A DNA stretch of 64,000 nucleotides, from positions 21,764,001 through 21,828,000 of the forward strand of contig NC_079876.1 in the NCBI RefSeq assembly GCF_029227915.1, in the 5' to 3' direction. Source of the DNA: Hydractinia symbiolongicarpus (lineage: Eukaryota; Cnidaria; Hydrozoa; Anthoathecata; Hydractiniidae). A model generated the notes under the pieces. That model was given only the letters and a program-made list of their open reading frames with translations. It did no database searches and was not told the DNA's origin. Shown piece after piece: positions 27,901 to 38,924 of this stretch (positions are counted from its first letter, which is position 1; every line of letters starts with the position of its first letter). The translations under genes and the position numbers were made by a program.

Positions 27901-28562
27901 AAGTCTATGGCGCAATGAAAAACGACTTTGGACGACGTAGACCATTGAGAGTGGAAGGACTAGACCGATGGTAACCTGCACTAACGCATGGAAGCACGTG
28001 GTTTACGTGTAAGGACTTTATTGGGCGGCAAAAGCCCATATAACAGTATATAGAGGACTGTACACGTAGTTGACGGTGTTGTAAGTCTATGGCGCTTTGA
28101 AAAATGACTTTGGACGACGTAGACCATTGAGAGTGGAAGGACTACACCGATGGTAACCTGCGCTAACGCATGGAAGCACGTGTTTTACGTGTATGGCCTT
28201 TACTGAGAGGCAAAAGGCCATATAACAGCATTTAGAGACCTGTACACGTAGTTGACGGTGTTGTAAGGCCATGGCTCGATGGAAAAAGACTTTGGACGAC
28301 GTAGACCATTGAGAGTGGAAGGAATAGACCGATGGTAACCTGCGCAGGCACGTGCAACAACTTGATTTACGTGTAAGACCTTTTCTAGCCGTCAAAAGGC
28401 CATATAACAGCCTTTAGAGGCCTGTACACGTTGTTGACGGTGTTGTAAGTTTGTGGCACAATGAAAAACGACTTCGGACGACGTAGACTATTGAGGTTGG
28501 AAGGACTAGACCGATGGTAACCTGCGCTGACGCATGGAAGCACGTGTTTTACGTGTAAGGCG
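24923..28562 (+). repeat. 1,820-bp 10-monomer HOR, two tandem copies
   Basis: Unit 1 (24,923-26,742) and unit 2 (26,743-28,562) matched at every line I compared; the first mismatch outside them is at 24,922/26,742. Reading monomers from 25,067, the order is B-A-B-A-B-A-A-A-B-A. Identity runs about 10 bp past the second unit, to 28,572. The later part (from about 27,320 to 28,906) appears again at about 38,580-40,166 (offset 11,260 bp) and 43,460-45,050 (offset 16,144 bp) with a few changes. Confidence 0.92.
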
Positions 28563-29402
28563 TTTATTAGGCAGCAAAAGGCCATATAACAGCCTTTAGA
28601 GGACTGTACACGCAGTTGACGGTGTTGTAAGGGCATGGCTCGATGGAAAACGACTTGGGACGTCGTAGTCCATTGAGGGTGGAAGGACTAGACCCATCGT
28701 TCGACGTGCGCGGACACGTGGAACTATGTGATTCACATGAAAGACCTTTACTAGGCATCAATAGGCCATACAACAGCCTTTAGAGGCCTGTTCACGCAGT
28801 TGACGGTTTTGTAAGGCAATAGCGCAATGACAAAGGACTTTGGACGTCGTAGTCTATTGAGTGTAGAAGGAATAGACCGATGGTTGTCTGTGCGAACTCA
28901 TGCAACAACTTGATTTACGTGTAAGACCTTTTTTAGGCGTCAAAAGGCCATATAACAGCCTTTAGAGGCCTGTACACGTTGTTGACGGTGTTGTAAGTTT
29001 GTGGCGCAATGAAAAACGACTTCGGACGACGTAGACTATTGAGGTTGAAAGTACTAGAGTGATGGTAACCTGCTCTGACGCATGGAAGCACGTGTTTTAC
29101 GTGTAAGGCGTTAATTAGGCAGCAAAAGGCCATATAACAGCCTTTAGAGGACTGTACACGTAGTTGACGGTGTTGTAAGGGCAGGGGTCGATGGAAAACG
29201 ACTTGGGACGTCGTAGTCCATTGAGGGTGGAAGGACTAGACACATCGTTCGACGTGCGCGGGCACGTGGAACTATGTGATTCACATGTAAGACCTTTACT
29301 AGGCATCAATAAGCCATACAACAGCCTTTAGAGGCCTGTTCACGCAGTTGACGGTTTTGTAAGGCTATAGCGCAATGACAAAGGACTTTGGACGTCGTAG
29401 TC

Positions 29403-30268
29403 TATTTAGTGTAGAAGGAATCTCTGGTTCTCTGTGCGAACTCATGCAACTACGTGTTTTACGTGCAAGGCCTTTATTGGTCGGCAAACGCCCATATAAC
29501 AGCATTTAGAGACCTGTACACGTAGTTGACTGTGTTCTAAAGTCATGGCTCGATGGAAAACGACTTTGGACGACGTAGACCATTGAGAGTGGCTGGAATA
29601 GACCGATGGTAACCTGCGCAGGCACGTGCAACTACTTGATTTCCGTGTAAGACCTTTTTCAGGCGTCAAAAGCCATATAACGGCCTTTAGAGGCCTGTAC
29701 ACGTAGTTGCCGGTGTTGTAAGTCTATGGCGCTTTGAAAAACGACTTTGGACGACGTAGACCATTGAGAGTGGAAGGACTACACCGATGGTAACCTGCGC
29801 TAACGCATGGAAGCACGTGTTTAACGTGTATGGCCTTTACTGAGAGGCAAAAGGCCATATAACAGCATTTAAAGACCTGTACACGTAGTTGACGGTGTTG
29901 AAAGGCCATGGCTCGATGGAAAACGACTTTGGACAACGTAGACCATTGAGAGTGGATGGAATAGACCGATGGTAACCTGCGCAGGCACGTGCAACTACTT
30001 GATTTCCGTGAAAGACTTTTTTAGGCGTCAAAAGGCCATATAACGGCCTTTAGAGGCCTGTACACATTGTTGACGGTGTTGTAAGTCTATGGCGCATTGA
30101 AAAACGATTTGGGACGTCGTATTCCATTGAGTGTGGAAGGAATAGACCGATGGTAACATGCGCTAACGCATGGAAGCACGTGTTTTACGTGTAAGGCCTT
30201 TATTGAGAGACAAAAGGCCATGTAAAAGCATTTAGAGGCCTGTACACGTTGTTGACGGTGTTGTAAGT
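29403..30268 (+). repeat. ~870-bp block, copy 1 (offset 1,818 bp)
   Basis: This five-monomer stretch recurs at 31,217-32,086. It starts at TATTTAGTGTAGAAGG and ends at TTGTAAGTCT. Copy 1 has a private 4-bp deletion (GAATCTCTGG where copy 2 has GAATAGACCGATAG), so the offset changes from 1,814 to 1,818 bp. Beyond it the two flanks differ. Confidence 0.85.
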
Positions 30269-30699
30269 CTTTGTCCCAATGAAAAACGACTTTGGACGAC
30301 GTAGACCATTGAGAGTGGAAGGAATAGAACGATTGTAACCTGCGCTAGAAAATGGATACACGTGTTTTACGTGTAAGGCTTTTATTAGGCTGCAAAAGGC
30401 CATATAACAGCATTTAGAGGCCTTTACACGTAGTTGACAGTGTTGTAATGTCATGGCTCGATGGAATACGACTTGGGACGTCGTAGTCCATTGAGCGTGG
30501 AAGGAATAGACCGATGGTAACCTGCGCAGGCACGTCGAACAACGTGATTTACATGTAAGACCTTTTACAGCCGTCAAAAGGCCATATAACAGCCTTTAGA
30601 GGCCTGTACACATTGTTGACGGTGTTGTAAGTCTATGGCGCAATGAAAAACGACTTCGGACGACGTAGACAATTGAAGGTGGAAGGACTAGACCGATGG

Positions 30700-31214
30700 T
30701 AACCTGCGCTAGAAAATGGATACACGTGTTTTACGTGTAAGGCTTTTATTAGGCTACAAAAGGCCATATAACAGCATTTAGAGGCCTCTACACGTAGTTG
30801 ACAGTGTTGTAATGTCATGGCTCGATGGAATACGACTTGGGACGTCGTAGTCCATTGAGAGTGGAAGGAATAGACCGATGGTAACCTGCACAGGCACGTC
30901 GAACAACGTGATTTACATGTAAGACCTTTTACAGCCGTCAAAAGGCCATATAACAGCCTTTAGAGGCATGTACACGTAGTTGACGGTGTTGTAAGGCCAT
31001 GGTTCGATGGAAAACGACTTGGGACGTCGTAGACCATTGAGAGTGGAAGGACTAGACCCATGCTAACGTGCGGGCGCACGTGGAAGTACGTGATTCACGT
31101 GTAAGACCTTTTTTAGGAGTCAAAAGGCCATAAAACAGCCGTTAGAGGCCTGTACAAGCAGTTGGCAGTATTGTATGGCTATGGCGCAATGGAAAACGAC
31201 TTGGGACGTCGTAG
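30700..31214 (+). repeat. ~515-bp block repeated at exactly 2,000 bp (11 monomers)
   Basis: This segment matches 32,700-33,214, including the private strings GCGGGCGCACGTGG and CAAGCAGTTGGCAGTATTG. A one-base difference lies at 31,121/33,121 (CAAAAGG versus TAAAAGG). It is also a copy of part of the large block (about 20,530-21,044 and 2,659-3,173). It ends abruptly at GACGTCGTAG. Confidence 0.82.
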
Positions 31215-31216
31215 TG

Positions 31217-32086
31217 TATTTAGTGTAGAAGGAATAGACCGATAGTTCTCTGTGCGAACTCATGCAACTACGTGTTTTACGTGCAAGGCCTTTATTGGTC
31301 GGCAAACGCCCATATAACAGCATTTAGAGACCTGTACACGTAGTTGACTGTGTTCTAAAGTCATGGCTCGATGGAAAACGACTTTGGACGACGTAGACCA
31401 TTGAGAGTGGATGGAATAGACCGATGGTAACCTGCGCAGGCACGTGCAACTACTTGATTTCCGTGTAAGACCTTTTTCAGGCGTCAAAAGCCATATAACG
31501 GCCTTTAGAGGCCTGTACACGTAGTTGCCGGTGTTGTAAGTCTATGGCGCTTTGAAAAACGACTTTGGACGACGTAGACCATTGAGAGTGGAAGGACTAC
31601 ACCGATGGTAACCTGCGCTAACGCATGGAAGCACGTGTTTTACGTGTATGGCCTTTACTGAGAGGCAAAAGGCCATATAACAGCATTTAAAGACCTGTAC
31701 ACGTAGTTGACGGTGTTGAAAGGCCATGGCTCGATGGAAAACGACTTTGGACGACGTAAACCATTGAGAGTGGATGGAATAGACCGATGGTAACCTGCGC
31801 AGGCACGTGCAACTACTTGATTTCCGTGAAAGACCTTTTTAGGCGTCAAAAGGCCATATAACGGCCTTTAGAGGCCTGTACACGTTGTTGACGGTGTTGT
31901 AAGTCTATGGCGCATTGAAAAACGATTTGGGACGTCGTATTCCATTGAGTGTGGAAGGAATAGACCGATGGTAACATGCGCTAACGCATGGAAGCACGTG
32001 TTTCACGTGTAAGGCCTTTATTGAGAGACAAAAGGCCATGTAAAAGCATTTAGAGGCCTGTACACGTTGTTGACGGTGTTGTAAGT
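31217..32086 (+). repeat. ~870-bp block, copy 2
   Basis: Counterpart of 29,403-30,268. Between the copies lie monomers related to 18.8-19.1 kb and 20.5-20.8 kb. The left edge abuts the end of a separate 2,000-bp-spaced repeat at 31,214, so two exchange boundaries nearly coincide here. Confidence 0.83.
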
Positions 32087-32214
32087 CTATGGCGCATTAA
32101 AAAACGATTTGGGACGTCGTATTCCATTGAGTGTGGAAGGAATAGACCGATGGTAACCTGCGCTAGAAAATGGATACACGTGTTTTACGTGTAAGGCTTT
32201 TATTAGGCTACAAA

Positions 32215-35200
32215 AGGCCATATAACAGCATTTAGAGGCCTCTACACGTAGTTGACAGTGTTGTAATGTCATGGCTCGATAGAATACGACTTGGGACGTC
32301 GTAGTCCATTGAGAGTGGAAGGAATAGACCGATGGTAACCTGCGCAGGCACGTCGAACAACGTGATTTACATGTAAGACCTTTTACAGCCGTCAAAAGGC
32401 CATATAACAGCCTTTAGAGGCCTGTACACATTGTTGACGGTGTGGTAAGTCTATGGCGCAATGAAAAACGACTTCGGACGACGTAGACAATTGAGGGTGG
32501 AAGGACTAGACCGATGGTAACCTGCGCTAACGCATGGGAGCACGTGTTTTACGTGCAAGGCCCTTATTGGTCGGCAAACGCCCATATAACAGCATTTAGA
32601 GACCTGTACACGTAGTTGACTGTGTTCTAAAGTCATGGCTCGATGGAAAACGACTTTGGACGACGTAGACCATTGAGAGTGGAAGGAATAGAACGATTGT
32701 AACCTGCGCTAGAAAATGGATACACGTGTTTTACGTGTAAGGCTTTTATTAGGCTACAAAAGGCCATATAACAGCATTTAGAGGCCTCTACACGTAGTTG
32801 ACAGTGTTGTAATGTCATGGCTCGATGGAATACGACTTGGGACGTCGTAGTCCATTGAGAGTGGAAGGAATAGACCGATGGTAATCTGCACAGGCACGTC
32901 GAACAACGTGATTTACATGTAAGACCTTTTACAGCCGTCAAAAGGCCATATAACAGCCTTTAGAGGCATGTACACGTAGTTGACGGTGTTGTAAGGCCAT
33001 GGCTCGATGGAAAACGACTTGGGACGTCGTAGACCATTGAGAGTGGAAGGACTAGACCCATGCTAACGTGCGGGCGCACGTGGAAGTACGTGATTCACGT
33101 GTAAGACCTTTTTTAGGAGTTAAAAGGCCATAAAACAGCCGTTAGAGGCCTGTACAAGCAGTTGGCAGTATTGTATGGCTATGGCGCAATGGAAAACGAC
33201 TTGGGACGTCGTAGTCCGTTGTGTGTGGAGAGAATAGACCGATGGTAACCTGCACTAGCGCATAGAAGAATGTGATTTACGTGTAAGGCCTTTATTAGGC
33301 GGCACAAGGCCATATATCAGCATTTAGAGGCCTGTACACGTAGTTGACGGAGTTGTAGGGCCATAGATCGATGGAGTACGACTTGGGATGTCGTTGTCCG
33401 TTGAGATTGGAAGGAATAGACCGATGGTAAACTGTGCAGGCGCGTGGAACCACTTGATTTACGTGTAAGACCTTTTCTGGCCGTCAAAAGGCCATATAAC
33501 AGCCTTTAGATACCTGTACACGCAGTTGACGGTGTTGTAGGTCTATGGCGCAATGAACAACGACTTAGGGCGTGGTAGACCATTGAGAGTGGAAGGTATA
33601 GATCGATGGTAACCTGTTCTAAGGCATGGAAGCACGTGTTTTACGTGTAAGGCCTTTCTTGGGCGGCAAAAGGCCATGTAACAGCCGTTAGAGACCTGTA
33701 CACGCAGTTGGCGGTATTTTAAGGCTATGGCACAATGGAAAATGACTTGGGACGTCGTAGTCCATTGCGTGTGGATGGAATAGACCGATGGTAACCTGCG
33801 CTAACTATGGAAGCACGTGTTTTACGTGTGAGGCCTTTATTGGGCGGCAAGAAGACTTATAACAGCATTTAGAGGCATGTACATGTAGTTGACGGTGTTG
33901 TAAATCTATGGCGCAATGAAAAACGACTTAGAACGTCGTAGTCTAATAAGTGTGGCAGGAATAGACCAATGCTGTATTACGCTAACGTATGGAACCACGT
34001 GTTTTACGTATAAGACCTTTATTGGGCGGCAAAAGGCCATATAACAGCATTAACAGGCCTGCACACGTAGTTGAAAGTGTTGTAAGCCCATGGATCGATG
34101 AAGTACGACTTGCGACGTCGTTGTCCGTTGAGAGTGGAAGGAATAGACTGATGGTAAACTTTGCAGGCACGTGGAACCACGTGATTTACGTGTAAGACTT
34201 TCTTTAAGCGTCAAAAGGCCATATAACAGCCGTTAGAAGAAACTTGTACACGCAGTTGGCGGTATTGCAAGGCTATGGCGCAATGGAAAATGACTAGGGA
34301 CGTCGTAGTCCATTGCGTGTGGACGGAATAGACCGATGGTAACCGGCGCTAGCGCATGGAAGAACGTGTTTTACGTGTAAGGCCTTTATTGAGAGACAAA
34401 AGGCCATGTAAAAGCATTTAGAGGCCTGTACACATAGTTGACGGTGTTGTAAGTCTATGGCTCGATGGAAAACGACTTGGGACGTCGTAGTCCATTGAGA
34501 GTGGAAGGAATAGAACGATTGTAACCTGCGCTAGAAAATGGATACACGTGTTCTACGTGAAAGGCCTTTATTGGGCGACAGAAGGTCATATAACAGTTTT
34601 TAGATCCATATGCACGTAGTTGACGGTGTTGTAAAGCCATGGCTCGATGGAGTACTGCTTGGAACGTCGTAGTCCATTGAGAGTGGAAGGAATAGAACGA
34701 TTGTAACTTGCTCTAGAAAATGGATACACGTGTTTTACGTGTAAGGCTTTTATTAGGCTGCAAAAGGCCATATAACAGCATTTAGAGGCCGGTACACGTA
34801 GTTGACGGTGTTGTAAGGCCATGGCTCGATGGAAAAAGACTTTGGACGATGTAGACCATTGAGAGTGGAAGGAATAGACCGATGGTACCCTGCTCAGGCA
34901 CGTGCAAGAACTTAATTTACGTGTAAGACCTTTTTAGGCGTCAAAAGGCCATATAACAGCCTTTAGAGGCCTGTACACGTTGTTGACGGTGTTGTAAGTG
35001 TTTGGCGCAATGAAAAACGACTTCGGACGACGTAGACCATTGAGGGTGGAAGGACTAGACCGATGGTAACCTGCGCTGACGCATGGAAGCACGTGTTTTA
35101 CGTGTAAGGCCTTTATTGAGAGACAAAAGGCCATGTAAAAGCATTTAGAGGCCTGTACACGTAGTTGACGGTGTTCTAAAGTCATGGCTCGATGGAAAAA

Positions 35201-37230
35201 GACTTTGGACGACGTAGACCATTGAGAGTGGAAGGAATAGCCGATGGTAACCTGCACAGGCACGTGCAACAACTTGATTTACGTGAAAGACCTTTTTAGA
35301 CGTCAAAGAGCCCTATACACGTTGTTGACGGTGTTGTAAGTCTATGGCGCAATGAAAAACGACTTCGGACGACGTAGACCATTGAGGGTGTAAGGACTAC
35401 ACCGATGGTAACCTGCGCTAACGCAAGGAAGCACGTGTTTTACGTGTATGGCCTTTATTGAGAGACAAAAGGCCATATAACAGCATTTAGAGGTCTGTAC
35501 ACGTAGTTGACAGTGTTCTAAAGTCATGGATCGATGGAAAACGAATTGGGACCTCGTAGTACATTGAGAGTGGAAGGACTAGACCGTTGGTGACCTGCGC
35601 GGGCACGTGGAACCACTTGATTTACGTGTAAGATCTTTTGTAGGCGTCAAAAGGCCATATAACGGCCTTTAAAGGCCTGTACACGTAGTTGACGGTGTTG
35701 TAAGTCTATGGCGCAATGAAAAACGACTTTTGACGACGTAGACCATTGAGAATGGATGGACTAGGCCGATGGTAACATGCGCTAACGCATGAAAGCACGT
35801 GTTTTACGTGTAAGGAATTTATTGGGCGGCAAAAGGCCATGTAACAGCCTTTAGAGGCCTGTACATGCAGTTGAAGGTGTTGCAAGGGCATGGCTCGATG
35901 GAAAACGACTTGGGACGACGTAGACCATTGAGTGTGGAAGGAATGGAACGACGGTAACCTGCGCTAACGCATGAGAGCACGTGTTTTACGTGCAAGGCCT
36001 TTATTGGTCGGCAAAAGCCCATATAACAGCATTTAGAGACCTGTACACGTAGTTGACGGTGTTGTAAGGCTATAGCGCAATGGCAAAGGGCTTTGGACGT
36101 CGTAGTCTATTGAGTGTAGAAGGAATAGACCGATGGTTGTCTGTGCAAACTTATGCAACTACGTTTTTAACGTGTAAGGACTTTATTGGGCGGCAAAAGG
36201 CCATAAAACAGTATATAGAGGACTGTACACGTAGTTGACGGTATTGTAAGGGCATGATTCGATGGAAAACGACTTGGGACGTTGTAGTCCATTGAGGGTG
36301 GAAGAACTAGACCCATCGTTCAACGTGCGGGGCACGTGGAACTACGTGATTCACATGTAAAATCTTTATTAGGCATCAAAAGGCCATATAACAGCCTTTA
36401 GAGGCCTGTGCACGCAGTTGACGGTTTTTTATGGCTATAGCGCAATAAAAAGAGGACTTGGGACGTCGTAGTCCATTGATTGTGGAAGGAATGGACGGAC
36501 GATAACCTGCGCTAACGCATGGGAGCACGTGTTTTACGTGCAAGGCCTTTATTGATCGGCAAAAGCCCATATAACAGCATTTAGAGATCTGTACACGTTG
36601 TTGACGGTGTTGTAAGTCTATGGCGCAATGAAAAACGACTTCGGACGACGTAGACAATTAAGGATAGAAGGACTAGACCGATGGTAACCTGCGCTAACGC
36701 ATGGAAGCACGTGTTTTACGTGTAAGGCCTTTATTGAGAGACAAAAGGCCATGTAAAAGCATTTAGAGGCCTGTACACGTAGTTGACGGTGTTGTAAGTC
36801 TATGTCGCAATGAAAAACGACTTGGGACGTCGTAGTCCATTGAGGGTGAAGGACTAGACCGATGGTAACCTGCACTAACGCATGGAAGCACGTGTTTTAC
36901 GTGTAAGGCCTTTATTGAGAGACAAAACTTCATGTAAAAGCATTTAGAGGCCTGTACACGTAGTTAATGGTGTTGTAACTCTATGGCGCATTGAAAAACG
37001 ATTTGGGACGTCGTAGTCCAATGAGTGTGGAAGGAATAGACCGATGGTAACATGCGCTAACGCATCGAAGCACGTGTTTTTCGTGTAAGGCTTTTATTAG
37101 GCTGCAAAAAGGCCATATAACAGCATTTAGAGGCCTCTACACGTAGTTGACAGTGTTGTAATGTCATGGCTCGATGGAATACGACTTGGGACGTCGTAGT
37201 CCATTGAGAGTGGAAGGAATAGACCGATGG
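32215..37230 (+). repeat. Large duplicated block, copy 3 (partial, slightly diverged)
   Basis: About 5.0 kb matches copy 2 (20,045-25,060) at a constant offset of 12,170 bp, and copy 1 at an offset of 30,041 bp. Unlike copies 1 and 2, it carries scattered single-base differences and one replaced tract at 34,371-34,459. Its left edge merges with a 2,000-bp-spaced repeat at 30.7/32.7 kb. Its right edge falls just before a B monomer near 37,230. Edges are good to a few tens of bases. Confidence 0.85.
34371..34459 (+). other. Replaced tract (candidate gene conversion) inside block copy 3
   Basis: Copy 3 matches copy 2 on both sides at a constant offset of 12,170 bp. Between 34,392 and 34,456 it instead reads GAGAGACAAAAGGCCATG and then CACATAGTTG with AAGTCTATG. 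This string matches 17,351-17,439 exactly by eye, including the uncommon CACATAGTTG. Because the register does not change, replacement without crossover is the simplest reading. Confidence 0.75.
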
Positions 37231-38924
37231 TAACCTGCTCAGGCACGTGCAACAACTTGATTTAGGTGTAAGACTTTTTTTAGGCGTCAAAAGCCATATA
37301 ACGGCCTTTAGAGGCCTGTACACGTAGTTGCCGGTGTTGTAAGTCTATGGCGCTTTGAAAAACGACTTTGGACGACGCAGACCATTGAGAGTGAAAGGTC
37401 TACACCGATGGTAACCTGCGCTAACGCATGGAAGCACGTGTTTTACGTGTATGGCCTTTACTGAGAGGCAAAAGGCCATATAACAGCATTTAGAGACCTG
37501 TACACGTAGTTGACGGTGTTGAAAGGCCATGGCTCGATGGAAAAAGACTTTGGACGACGTAGACCATTGAAAGTGGAAGGAATAGACCGATGGTAACCTG
37601 CTCAGGCACGTGCAACAACTTGATTTAGGTGTAAGACTTTTTTTAGGCGTCAAAAGGCCATATAACAGCCTTTAGAGGCCTGTGCACGCAGTTGACGGTT
37701 TTTTATGGCTATAGCGCAATAAAAAGAGGACTTGGGACGTCGTAGTCCATTGATTGTGGAAGGAATGGACGGACGATAACCTGCGCTAACGCATGGGAGC
37801 ACGTGTTTTACGTGCAAGGCCTTTATTGATCGGCAAAAGCCCATATAACAGCATTTAGAGATCTGTACACGTTGTTGACGGTGTTGTAAGTCTATGGCGC
37901 AATGAAAAACGACTTCGGACGACGTAGACAATTAAGGATAGAAGGACTAGACCGATGGTAACCTGCGCTAACGCATGGAAGCACGTGTTTTACGTGTAAG
38001 GCCTTTATTGAGAGACAAAAGGCCATGTAAAAGCATTTAGAGGCCTGTACACGTAGTTGACGGTGTTGTAAGTCTATGTCGCAATGAAAAACGACTTGGG
38101 ACGTCGTAGTCCATTGAGGGTGAAGGACTAGACCGATGGTAACCTGCACTAACGCATGGAAGCACGTGTTTTACGTGTAAGGCCTTTATTGAGAGACAAA
38201 ACTTCATGTAAAAGCATTTAGAGGCCTGTACACGTAGTTAATGGTGTTGTAACTCTATGGCGCATTGAAAAACGATTTGGGACGTCGTAGTCCAATGAGT
38301 GTGGAAGGAATAGACCGATGGTAACATGCGCTAACGCATCGAAGCACGTGTTTTTCGTGTAAGGCTTTTATTAGGCTGCAAAAAGGCCATATAACAGCAT
38401 TTAGAGGCCTCTACACGTAGTTGACAGTGTTGTAATGTCATGGCTCGATGGAATACGACTTGGGACGTCGTAGTCCATTGAGAGTGGAAGGAATAGACCG
38501 ATGGTAACCTGCTCAGGCACGTGCAACAACTTGATTTAGGTGTAAGACTTTTTTTAGGCGTCAAAAGCCATATAACGGCCTTTAGAGGCCTGTACACGTA
38601 GTTGCCGGTGTTGTAAGTCTATGGCGCTTTGAAAAACGACTTTGGACGACGCAGACCATTGAGAGTGAAAGGTCTACACCGATGGTAACCTGCGCTAACG
38701 CATGGAAGCACGTGTTTTACGTGTATGGCCTTTACTGAGAGGCAAAAGGCCATATAACAGCATTTAGAGACCTGTACACGTAGTTGACGGTGTTGAAAGG
38801 CCATGGCTCGATGGAAAAAGACTTTGGACGACGTAGACCATTGAAAGTGGAAGGAATAGACCGATGGTAACCTGCTCAGGCACGTGCAACAACTTGATTT
38901 AGGTGTAAGACTTTTTTTAGGCGT
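36377..38924 (+). repeat. 1,274-bp 7-monomer HOR, two tandem copies
   Basis: Unit 1 is 36,377-37,650 and unit 2 is 37,651-38,924. Both boundaries fall at the conserved CAAAAGGCCATATAACA core, as expected if unequal exchange used that core. Private markers, such as GGTTTTTTATGGCTATAGCG, AAAACTTCATGTAAAAGC and GTTAATGGTG, recur at exactly 1,274 bp. I found no difference between the copies in the stretches compared. Confidence 0.9.
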
